Under the pieces are notes generated by a model. The model made no database searches. It worked only from the letters and a program-made list of their open reading frames with translations, and was not told the DNA's origin. Below are positions 19,019 through 27,037 of a stretch of 64,000 nt of DNA, one piece after another (the first letter of the stretch is position 1; every line of letters starts with the position of its first letter). The stretch comes from CAZKUR01 sp964556005. Lineage in GTDB: Bacteria > Bacteroidota > Ignavibacteria > Ignavibacteriales > Ignavibacteriaceae. The position numbers were made by a program, and so were the translations under genes. The stretch covers positions 1 to 64,000 of the forward strand of contig CAZKUR010000010.1 in NCBI GenBank assembly GCA_964556005.1, written 5' to 3'.

Positions 19019-19876
19019 ATGCTTAATTATTTACAGGTTCTAATTCTTGCAATAGTACAGGGTGCTTGTGAATTGCTTCCTGTTTCGAGTTCTGCACACG
19101 TAATCATTGTTGAAAAAATCATGGGCTTAAATGCTTCATCTCCGGAAATGACTATGCTGCTTGTTATGTTGCATACGGGGACCATGTTCGCTGTATTAGT
19201 TTATTTTTGGAAAGGATGGAAGCGTGATTATTTTGCTTCAATGGTAAAGCTTCGAGACTTTGTTGTTCAGATTATTATTGCTTCATTCTTTACGGCAATT
19301 GTCGGCTTGGGATTAATAGAATTTATTGAAAAAGTTATTATGCATGGTACAAAGAATGCACAGGTAGAGAGTTTATTTTCCAATTTATTTTTAATTTCAA
19401 TTGCCTTGGCAGTAGTTGGTCTCTTGATTATTTATTCAGGTAAGCGTGAGGCGAAAATAAAACATTTCGAAGAAATTAAATCTAAACAATCAATTTGGAT
19501 TGGAATAATTCAAGGTCTTGCAATACCTTTTCGAGGCTTTTCACGTTCAGGTTCAACCATTTCAACGGGACTTCTTTTCGGTTTGCCGAAGCAGAAACTT
19601 GAGGAATTTAGTTTTGCACTTGCAATAGTTTTAACTCCTGCTGCCCTTGTTAGGGAAGCTTATCGCTTAATAAAAAACCACTCGCTCAGTGGGCACGGCT
19701 CTATTCTGCATATTTTTATGCCCGGTATTATCGGAATGATTTTTAGTTTTATGGCAGGCATGTTTGCTTTAAAATTACTTTCCCGGCTGTTAGAAGGGGG
19801 GCGCTGGAAATGGTTTGGTTATTATTGTCTCATTATATCTATAGTACTCTTTACTTTTTATACTAAGATATTTTGA
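19019..19876 (+). CDS. uppP: Undecaprenyl-diphosphatase (BacA/UppP)
   Basis: Membrane phosphatase recycling undecaprenyl diphosphate for cell-wall synthesis. 285 residues and about eight membrane segments. The two conserved regions are both present: the N-terminal VQGACELLPVSSSAHVII (residues about 15-32, catalytic Glu and Ser-Ser) and IQGLAIPFRGFSRSGSTIST (about 163-182) with the catalytic Arg-Ser-Gly-Ser-Thr. It sits between the intact RND 3' end and the first extra copy of that end (19963). Acting alone it gives basal bacitracin tolerance in characterised bacteria. Confidence 0.95.
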   Translation: MLNYLQVLILAIVQGACELLPVSSSAHVIIVEKIMGLNASSPEMTMLLVMLHTGTMFAVLVYFWKGWKRDYFASMVKLRDFVVQIIIASFFTAIVGLGLIEFIEKVIMHGTKNAQVESLFSNLFLISIALAVVGLLIIYSGKREAKIKHFEEIKSKQSIWIGIIQGLAIPFRGFSRSGSTISTGLLFGLPKQKLEEFSFALAIVLTPAALVREAYRLIKNHSLSGHGSILHIFMPGIIGMIFSFMAGMFALKLLSRLLEGGRWKWFGYYCLIISIVLFTFYTKIF

Positions 19877-19962
19877 ATATTCAAAACATAAACCATTTCA
19901 TTAACTAGTTTATTAGGAATGTAAACTTAATTTTACTTTTGAATTCTTTTGTCCTATATACA

Positions 19963-20079
19963 GGTACCGGCGCACAAATGCATCAGCCTTTAGCAATTGC
20001 TATTATCGGAGGATTTATTATTGCGCTGCCGCTTTTGTTGATTGTACTTCCTTCGATATTAAAAATAATTGAGAAATAA
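19963..20079 (+). pseudogene. Remnant copy of the RND permease 3' end (copy B)
   Basis: Reads GTGAQMHQPLAIAIIGGF through LPSILKIIEK and a stop, the same C-terminus as the intact permease ending at 18957 (there LPTILKLIEK). Homology starts abruptly at GGTACCGGCGCACAAATG; upstream there is no permease sequence. A third copy at 26239-26344 is closer to this one (about five differences over ~105 bases) than to the intact gene. It has no start codon context and is a truncated remnant. Confidence 0.9.
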
Positions 20080-20117
20080 AATTAAACTGTTATATAATTT
20101 AATTATATGAGAATAAT

Positions 20118-20228
20118 ATGAAAACGTAGATAAGTTATTTATCATTCATTTTGGTACTCATTGGTTCATCATCTCAAACAAATAAAATTATATTACAGGC
20201 AATTGCATTGGATTCTTATCTAAAGTAG
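20118..20228 (+). pseudogene. Possible decayed start of a secreted protein
   Basis: An ATG preceded by GAGAATAAT opens a frame that stops at the fourth codon (TAG). It then continues without stops through a signal-peptide-like stretch, SYLSFILVLIGSSSQTNK, to a TAG at 20226. The picture is that of a secreted-protein gene inactivated by a nonsense mutation and later decay. The rest of the gene is not recognisable. Low certainty because the segment is short. Confidence 0.35.
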
Positions 20229-20362
20229 AAGAAAGAAAAATAATATTTTATGTACTCATTCCACAATAAAGAAGCAGTTAAAGGTATTGATTGATTTATT
20301 GTGTCGAACGGACTGCTGCCATTGTAAATTTCTTTATTTCTCTTTGCGTTAAAAATAGTGAT

Positions 20363-21541
20363 CTATTTTACCATAATTATATCATAGAATTCTTCGGGGT
20401 AAGTCCCAAGTGTATCGTATTTGCTGTTTTCCGTTATACCGTCAGTTACACACAAATATTTGGTATTATTACCATCCAAAGTGAAATATATTTTCCCGCC
20501 GTCATTCGAAAACATTGCATTGTATGCCCATCCGTAAGTATTAGTTTGGCAGACAGTAACCTCATTGTTATTAACAAAATCTTTGTAATACAAATTGCCG
20601 CTGCTTGAACCGACACAAGCTCCATTAATTCCCCAACTATTCTTTTTTACGTTGATTGCATTTATGTTGGGATATGTTACAGTATTTGTAGCCAGGTTAA
20701 GTAGTTTTTGCTGACCGTTATTCGAATAAAGAATCCATGTTCTTTCGGATCCCATAGCTATTATATTTGCATTATTATCATCGGTTTCACCAAGCCTTTT
20801 ATATTCACGGGCTTCAAAATCGTATCTAAAAAGTATATAATAATCATAGTGATAAGAATTTCCCTCTAATCCAAAAGCTACAATATCACCATAAGCATAT
20901 TTTCCATCCGGTGAAGCAAAAATATTTCGTTCTATCATTCCCGTTTCTGTATCGGTTCCTTTTTCCGGCTGAGATAAGGCAAAAGCTTTGGGGCTTACAG
21001 CTACTGAGGAATCGCCTGTCACAACGTTATATCTTATTAAAAATGGCTGATATTCATCTCCATAACTTCTATCATTTGTAGCCGAACTATAGATTACAAA
21101 TTGACCGTTTTCTGAAACATCTGATGTAGTTGGTTGGAAATAAGAATAATCATTATTACCGGTTGGAGGTACTAAAGGTAAGTAATGAGCATTATCACCA
21201 CTTAAATCTAAGTACAGTCCTTGTCCGCCGTCATCATTGAAGTCGGCATGTAATCCCATCGATAAAACATTGCCGTTAATATCTGCATTTTCAGTCATGC
21301 CTTGTGGTGGATAAGCATTTAAAAATGAAGTATAAGATAGTTGGTTATTTTCAAATTTTAGTAAAGCTATAAGAGGAGTTTCACCTAATACCTTTTCATT
21401 TCCCGGTTTGTAATAAGCCAAGAATGATACTGATTCTTTTTCTCCGCTACTATTGGGATCAACAGGATTACTTTTTTTAGAACAAGCATTAAAAAAAAGC
21501 GATAGAATTATTAACGATATTAAAGTAAAATTATTTTTCAT
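20363..21541 (-). CDS. Lipoprotein with TolB/WD40-like repeats, function unknown
   Basis: 392 residues. Lipobox LFFNAC places the lipidated residue at Cys20 and the mature protein begins SKKSNPVDP. The body has beta-propeller-like strands with phrases such as VSENGQFVIYSS, ASPDGKYAYGD and FSNDGGKIYFTLDG, typical of TolB/PD40-type blades. No catalytic motif was found. It lies downstream of the NarL-type regulator on the same strand with a 257-base gap, so it may have its own promoter. It could be a periplasmic partner or target of the neighbouring sensor kinase; that is inference from position only. Confidence 0.75.
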   Translation of the reverse strand: MKNNFTLISLIILSLFFNACSKKSNPVDPNSSGEKESVSFLAYYKPGNEKVLGETPLIALLKFENNQLSYTSFLNAYPPQGMTENADINGNVLSMGLHADFNDDGGQGLYLDLSGDNAHYLPLVPPTGNNDYSYFQPTTSDVSENGQFVIYSSATNDRSYGDEYQPFLIRYNVVTGDSSVAVSPKAFALSQPEKGTDTETGMIERNIFASPDGKYAYGDIVAFGLEGNSYHYDYYILFRYDFEAREYKRLGETDDNNANIIAMGSERTWILYSNNGQQKLLNLATNTVTYPNINAINVKKNSWGINGACVGSSSGNLYYKDFVNNNEVTVCQTNTYGWAYNAMFSNDGGKIYFTLDGNNTKYLCVTDGITENSKYDTLGTYPEEFYDIIMVK

Positions 21542-21798
21542 TTCTTTTCCTTCGTCATTTGTTAAAAATAAAAATTTGTTGAGACAGCCCGCAGTCGTCT
21601 CAAATCTTTTTCTCTATTATTTTTTAATTACGCGGTAATATTTTTATTAACAATATTAAATTGGCGAAAAATTATTATTGAACAAATGACACAAATGCGT
21701 CATTTTTATTGGTGCACATCGAATTAAATATTTATAAACGAACAGGAAAAATTATGGTATCGGGGAGATGTAGATTAAAGTTCATTGAAAAAAGAGGA

Positions 21799-22428
21799 TT
21801 AGATAATTCTCTGCCTTATTGCTTTTACAACAGCTTGAGATTTAGAATGTACGTGAAGTTTTTCATAAATATTGCGTATATGGTTGCGTACAGTTTGAAT
21901 GCTGATAAATAATTTTTCTGCAATAGTTGAATTATCCAATCCTTCAACCAGCAAATTAAGTATTTCGGTTTCTCTTTTAGTAAGTGAAATATTTTCGCTT
22001 TTTGCTGGAATGTAATTCTTAAAAAGTGTAAGAACTTTTTTAGCAATACTTGCAGTCATAGGGCTGCCGCCATTAATGCTTTCTTCTAATGCTGTTAAAA
22101 TTTTTAAAGGGGATGTGTTCTTTAATAGGTAACCGTCGGCACCGGCTAAAATAGCTTCCATAATATTATTATCATCGTCAAATATAGTCAGCATAATAAT
22201 TTTTAATTGCGGGAATTTGTTTTTTATTATCGGGATAGCTTCAATACCGGATAAATTAAGTAAATTTATATCCAATAAAAGAACCTCTTCCTTACCTGAA
22301 AGATATGCTATTCCATCTTCAGCGCTTACAAATGAATCCACACATTCAAATCCATCTGTTGCATCCAATAAGGAGACTAAACCTTTACGGAAATCAGGGT
22401 GATCTTCTATTATTGATACTTTTATCAT
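21799..22428 (-). CDS. NarL/LuxR-family response regulator
   Basis: 209 residues: receiver (1-120) with Glu8/Asp9, phospho-acceptor Asp53 in VLLLDINLLNLSG, Thr in MLTIFDD and Lys in YLLKNTSP, then a LuxR-type helix-turn-helix (about 145-205, LTKRETEILNLLVEGLDNST and SIQTVRNHIRNIYEKL). It lies 56 bases downstream of the FG-GAP sensor kinase on the same strand, whose HisKA_3 domain is the type that pairs with NarL-family regulators. Confidence 0.94.
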   Translation of the reverse strand: MIKVSIIEDHPDFRKGLVSLLDATDGFECVDSFVSAEDGIAYLSGKEEVLLLDINLLNLSGIEAIPIIKNKFPQLKIIMLTIFDDDNNIMEAILAGADGYLLKNTSPLKILTALEESINGGSPMTASIAKKVLTLFKNYIPAKSENISLTKRETEILNLLVEGLDNSTIAEKLFISIQTVRNHIRNIYEKLHVHSKSQAVVKAIRQRII

Positions 22429-22484
22429 TTTTAAAATATTTTCACAAAAGATTCGAATTAAAACTTAAAAAAGCAATAACACAT

Positions 22485-25400
22485 TTACGTCATTTTAAGT
22501 GTTAAATTAATTTTTGTCCCTTTAGCTTTTACGGGTTTGATTTTAAATTCAGCGTTAATTTCTTCGGCTCTTTTATTCATATTTGTTAAACCGTGGCCTT
22601 TATTTTTGGCTTCATTGAGGTCAAATCCCAAACCGTCATCAGTAATTGACAGAAAAATATACGAACCTTCATTTTTAATATTTAGTTCAACATTTTTAGC
22701 TTCTGCGTATTTTAAAATATTATTTAAAGCTTCTTTTATTATTAGATAAACATTTTGTTTAATCTTAGATTCAAGCATTATTTCGTCATTAAAAACGTTT
22801 GCAGAGGAATTAAACTTAATTTCTTTTTCCCTGAACAATTCCGCAAAATTTTCATTTATTCTTACAATTAAATTTGATAATGATTCCCGGTGTGGTTTTA
22901 TTGCCCAGATTAAATCAGTTATTGAAGAAGAGGCTTCTGCAATCAGGCTTTCTGCTTTCCCGAATAGATTTTGAATTTTCCCGTTATCATTTTTTATAGC
23001 ATACTTAATTAAAGTAAGATAGATACCAACGCTGCTAATAGTTGAAGCAAGGTCATCGTGCAAATCCCGTGATAGTTTTTCCCGAATTTGCTCTTGCTCA
23101 ATTGCAAATAAGCGTTTTATTCGCTCTCGTCCATAGTAAAGATGCATAAGTGTGATAGTGACAATTACACTTGATACCGGCAAAATAGTTGAGAACAAAA
23201 TATTTTCATATTCCAGAAAATTATATTGAATATAGTATGCACTTAACAAAAACAAAGAACTAATTAGAACAAAAGTAATAGCCCAGTTATATCTTTTGTA
23301 GCCGCGTATTGAAGAATACCCGATAAATAAAATGATGAAAATCCACTTAAGCGACTCAAATAAATTATGCGGGTCAAAAATTAATCTTAAAAGTTGATGT
23401 TTAATAATCAACAAATTTTTCCTATATCCTTCTACATCGGAAATAGTGAGATTGCTGCCTGCTTTTATATGCTTAATAGTTTTAATTAATCCGGAAGGAA
23501 AAATGATTTTTGCTGTTACGAATTTATTATTTTGAATCCGGATCGTTTTCGCAATTTCATTCATCGAACCATAACCGGAGCCGCCGGTTACTACCTCAAA
23601 ATCGATCAAACTTGATTCTTTATTTACACTGCTTTCTTGATAGATATAAATTTTGGAACCAATTCCATTTCTATTGTTCACAAATCCTTTAATTTTTAGT
23701 TTAATGTATTTCGTATTATCAAGTTTGTTTTCTAGTATCGCACTGCTTTCGCCAACATAATTGGAGATGTATAAATCTAAGTCGCCGTCATTATCCAAAT
23801 CACCGGCGGCAGAACCTGAACTGTAGCCATTTATTCCTGCATCATATTCAATAGTTTTATCTTGAAATTTATTGCGGTTGTTTTTGTACAATTTATTTTC
23901 TCCGACATTCGACAAATAAATATCTTTAAACCCGTCTCCGTCAAAATCTGCAATAATTGCCCCGTAACTTTCCAGTGAATCAATTCCGATTAATTCGCTT
24001 GTCCTGTCGATAAATATTCCATTACCATTATTTATATAGAGCCGGTTGGAAGTTTTACGGTTAGTAACGTATAAATCTAAATCCGCATCGTTATCAATAT
24101 CGCTAAAAACAACAGCATTGCTTTTTGAGTAAGCTTCTCCTCCGACTTTGGCTTTGTCAGTAATATTTTCAAAATATAGCTTTCCTTTCTCCATCAATAG
24201 ATTCTTAAACAGTAGATTTTTCCTTGACCAATTTGCAACATAAAGATCTATATCTCCGTCATTATCGATATCGCCGAAAGAACATCCGGTACCTCCATTA
24301 ATCGATTTTAACCCGACCTCATCAGTAATTTCTCTAAATAAACCGGCGCCATTATTTAAGAATAATCTATTTGAACTATTTTCGTTGGCAATAAAAATAT
24401 CTAAATCTCCGTCATTATCAACATCGCCAAATATTACGGAATTTGTTCTATCATTGTTATCCCCGGTCGCTTTGCAAATGGATGAATAGTCAATGAAGCG
24501 GCCATTTCCTAAATTTTTATAAATTTTATTTTTCCCATTTAATACTGTTACGTAAAGATCGTCATATCCATCGTTATCTAAGTCGCCGGCACAAGCTCCT
24601 AAGTTAAATTTATTACCTTCACTTTCATTAGAGCCACTCACACCTCGTTCTTCACTTTCATCAATGAATTTACCATTAAGTTTATTAATGTATAAGTGAT
24701 TCGCTTCGAATAACCCGCAAGTAAAAATATCTACAAAACCATCTTTATTGAAATCATCCATCACTGCGCCATATTCATCATCAACCTTCTTTGATTTAAA
24801 GTAAATATTAATTTTATTAAATCCCTTCCAGCCCATAAAAATAGTTTTTGATTTATTTTTACCAAACTTTAAAATTGTTCCGTCATTTCCAACTATCCAG
24901 CCCAAAGTATCGGAAATCATTTTCACGGAATTTAATTTATATTTAACAGGGGAGTTAAGCTTTGTCCAATTATGATTTTTATAATTTAATATTAGGCCAC
25001 CATTGCCGACAGCAGTTAAAATTCCGTTAGGCGAAAAATCAAATGAATTAATTATATTCAATAAATTATTTTTTGATAACACAACAGTCGTATCGGATTC
25101 AATTGTGCATAATAAAGAATCCTTTATGAAAAATATTTTTTTATTAAAAATTTTCAGTAATCTTGCATTTTTAGAACCTTTAAAAAGTTCCCAATTTTTA
25201 AAATTAAACCTAAATATTCCTGCTTGATAAGAAATAACGATCAGATCAGAATCACTACTGAAATTTATTTGAGACAAATTTCTATTGCTCGGTGGTGTTA
25301 AGTATTTCCATTTCCCAAATTTGTAAAGGGCTATCTCACCTAAACCGCTGATAACTCCGAAATTCTTATTCTTAAACTTTAAGGAGGATACCGTATTTGC

Positions 25401-25763
25401 GAGAGGATTAAAGACCTCCTTCCAATTTTTACCATTGTAAAAAAATAATTTTGATTCTTGGTAATCAGATACAGTTGAAACCCAAACCGAATTGAAGCTT
25501 AAAAAACATATTAAAGAAGGAACTGCATCCGGTTGCGGTGACATCAGTTTCCATAGATTATTTTTCAAAACAATTACCTGATTACCGAATGCAATCGCAG
25601 AAGTATCGTTAATAAATTGCAGATTTTTTAGATTTGAGTAAATCGGTGAGGTTTCCAAATTCCATGTATATTCTTCTTGTGGTAAGATTGATGAAGTCAG
25701 AAAAAGTACTAACAAAAAGGCAATAGATTTAACCGGCAAGTTTGATCCTATTTTATAATTCAT
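22485..25763 (-). CDS. Sensor histidine kinase with propeller, seven FG-GAP repeats and ASPIC/UnbV domain
   Basis: About 1092 residues from the ATG at 25763 (a further ATG at 25793 would add ten). After a signal peptide (PVKSIAFLLVLFLTSSILPQ) comes a propeller-like region to about residue 315. Seven FG-GAP/VCBS calcium-loop repeats follow at about 335-675 (for example GDLDNDGYDDLYV, GDIDNDGDIDLYV, ADFDGDGFKDIYL). An ASPIC/UnbV-type domain at about 705-790 (GSKIYIYQ, VVTGGSGYGSMN) leads into three to four membrane helices. The cytoplasmic kinase has RDLHDD with His912 (numbered from 25793) and an HATPase with EALNNILKYAEA, DDGLGFD and GHGLTNM. All kinase motifs are intact. The cognate regulator is at 21799. 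Ligand unknown; repeats suggest binding of a protein or glycan surface. Confidence 0.9.
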   Translation of the reverse strand: MNYKIGSNLPVKSIAFLLVLFLTSSILPQEEYTWNLETSPIYSNLKNLQFINDTSAIAFGNQVIVLKNNLWKLMSPQPDAVPSLICFLSFNSVWVSTVSDYQESKLFFYNGKNWKEVFNPLANTVSSLKFKNKNFGVISGLGEIALYKFGKWKYLTPPSNRNLSQINFSSDSDLIVISYQAGIFRFNFKNWELFKGSKNARLLKIFNKKIFFIKDSLLCTIESDTTVVLSKNNLLNIINSFDFSPNGILTAVGNGGLILNYKNHNWTKLNSPVKYKLNSVKMISDTLGWIVGNDGTILKFGKNKSKTIFMGWKGFNKINIYFKSKKVDDEYGAVMDDFNKDGFVDIFTCGLFEANHLYINKLNGKFIDESEERGVSGSNESEGNKFNLGACAGDLDNDGYDDLYVTVLNGKNKIYKNLGNGRFIDYSSICKATGDNNDRTNSVIFGDVDNDGDLDIFIANENSSNRLFLNNGAGLFREITDEVGLKSINGGTGCSFGDIDNDGDIDLYVANWSRKNLLFKNLLMEKGKLYFENITDKAKVGGEAYSKSNAVVFSDIDNDADLDLYVTNRKTSNRLYINNGNGIFIDRTSELIGIDSLESYGAIIADFDGDGFKDIYLSNVGENKLYKNNRNKFQDKTIEYDAGINGYSSGSAAGDLDNDGDLDLYISNYVGESSAILENKLDNTKYIKLKIKGFVNNRNGIGSKIYIYQESSVNKESSLIDFEVVTGGSGYGSMNEIAKTIRIQNNKFVTAKIIFPSGLIKTIKHIKAGSNLTISDVEGYRKNLLIIKHQLLRLIFDPHNLFESLKWIFIILFIGYSSIRGYKRYNWAITFVLISSLFLLSAYYIQYNFLEYENILFSTILPVSSVIVTITLMHLYYGRERIKRLFAIEQEQIREKLSRDLHDDLASTISSVGIYLTLIKYAIKNDNGKIQNLFGKAESLIAEASSSITDLIWAIKPHRESLSNLIVRINENFAELFREKEIKFNSSANVFNDEIMLESKIKQNVYLIIKEALNNILKYAEAKNVELNIKNEGSYIFLSITDDGLGFDLNEAKNKGHGLTNMNKRAEEINAEFKIKPVKAKGTKINLTLKMT

Positions 25764-26189
25764 AGAATCCAGATTGGGTTTCCATTTAAGCATGGATAAA
25801 ATAATATTTAAAAGTATAAAATAAATCCCCCCTTTTGTGGAGATGGCATTTATTACAAATTGGTTTTTTTATATGTTCATTCATCAGCGACAAATCTAAT
25901 GTTATAAATATATAAATGCAATTCTATCCTAATAAAAACATGTAGTTGTCTTACCACAAAAATGTAATTAACCTAAATAATAAGTTGTCCGTTAAAGTAT
26001 TACGATAGGGTAACGGAGAGACGGTATAGGGCTATAGTTTGGAGGTCTACTCGGAAATAATATCTAAACTGTTTTTTGTATTGCAGTTCATAAAAATTAT
26101 AAATTGTTAAACCAAGGAAAAAATTAATATTTTTCCGGAACTTTTTTATATAGTTATTTTATGCAGGTTATGGTATTTCGTATACTTCT

Positions 26190-26344
26190 TTGATGGCATT
26201 GCTTTACTTCAGCTTGCTTTTGAAATTGAAAACAGAACTCAAATGCATCAGCCTTTGGCAATTGCTATTATCGGAGGATTTATTATTGCGCTGCCGCTTT
26301 TGTTGATTGTACTTCCGTCAATATTAAAAATCATAGAGAAATAA
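26190..26344 (+). pseudogene. Remnant copy of the RND permease 3' end (copy C)
   Basis: From 26239 the sequence nearly matches copy B and encodes MHQPLAIAIIGGFIIALP through LPSILKIIEK and a stop. Upstream, 26190-26238 still shows weak similarity to the intact gene (ALLQLAFEIENRTQ against ALLPLALGIGTGAQ), then no permease sequence. It is a truncated, diverged 3' fragment. Together with copy B it brackets the lipoprotein/regulator/kinase segment in direct orientation. Confidence 0.85.
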
Positions 26345-26780
26345 TTTCTACACTAATTTTTTCCCAATCACGGGAGACACAATTAATATTTTAATGATGG
26401 GGACAGAATTCAGGCAATTAAAATCAACTCAAGAAAATTATCAAAATATTCATTTGAGATAGTGTTTATAATGAGGCAATTCTAAATGAGGAACAAAAAT
26501 TAGTAACTTTAAAATATTTAAAGAAACTAATTACTTCCTGTTAATATTTAGTTTTATCAATCAATTTTGTGCTCTTAGAATTCATATTTAATAGTTCAAA
26601 TTTTAAGCTATTTAACAGAATTAATGTTAATTATGTGGTATTAATTATACTAAAATTAAATTTTTAAGTCTATAATATTAATTGTGTACAATTGTTGTTT
26701 TATTAAAATAGAATTACTATGTTAACACCGGTTGAAAAATTACTCCCCCTTTTGTAATTTCTTAATTCAGTAAAGGGATA

Positions 26781-26819
26781 TAACTGATAAGGTTCAGTTA
26801 AAATAACTGGATAAGGTTC
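26781..26819 (+). promoter_or_regulatory. Operator-like repeats upstream of the receptor/RND operon
   Basis: TAACTG occurs at 26781 and 26804 in direct orientation and as its complement CAGTTA at 26795, giving the palindrome CAGTTA-AAA-TAACTG. The first and third copies are each followed by ATAAGGTTC, forming an imperfect 15-16-base direct repeat with a 23-base period. Two helical turns is a common spacing for dimeric activators. The bound protein is unknown; the nearby NarL-type regulator is one candidate. Confidence 0.4.
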
Positions 26820-27037
26820 TTTCAAAGAATTCAACCGTTTACTTTTTACTCTCCAGAGAGGGATTGAGTATAATTCAATAACACCAAATTTATTATTTGT
26901 AATTTATTAAATCGCATTAGTGAATTAGATTACGGATAAAAACAGTTCTTATATAATTTGTGAAGTTATAGCATAAATTGATAAAATTGCAGATATAACT
27001 ACAATCCTATTTATTGTTTTTGAAGGAGAAAATATTT

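Larger units (their letters stand above)
25794..27037. other. 1.2-kb AT-rich intergenic region between divergent accessory genes
   Basis: No intact gene is supported. It contains the third RND 3'-end remnant (26190-26344), an 11-mer CCCCCTTTTGT at 25828-25838 repeated at 26745-26755, and an operator-like cluster of TAACTG half-sites at 26781-26819. It must hold the promoters of the minus-strand sensor kinase and the plus-strand receptor/RND operon. The rest is low-complexity AT-rich sequence without recognisable coding remnants. Confidence 0.7.

Noticed and set aside
20118..20608. 105-residue plus-strand frame at 20291-20608 as a real gene
   Set aside because: It lies mostly antisense to the 3' end of the lipoprotein gene, has no ribosome site, and its composition is that of a shadow frame.
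19963..26344. Insertion sequence or integrative element
   Set aside because: Direct repeats flank the segment, but no transposase, integrase or inverted terminal repeat was seen, so it is reported only as repeated RND remnants.
26400..26740. Coding remnant after RND copy C
   Set aside because: All frames are broken by frequent stops and no family phrase is recognisable; it is AT-rich noise to my eye.
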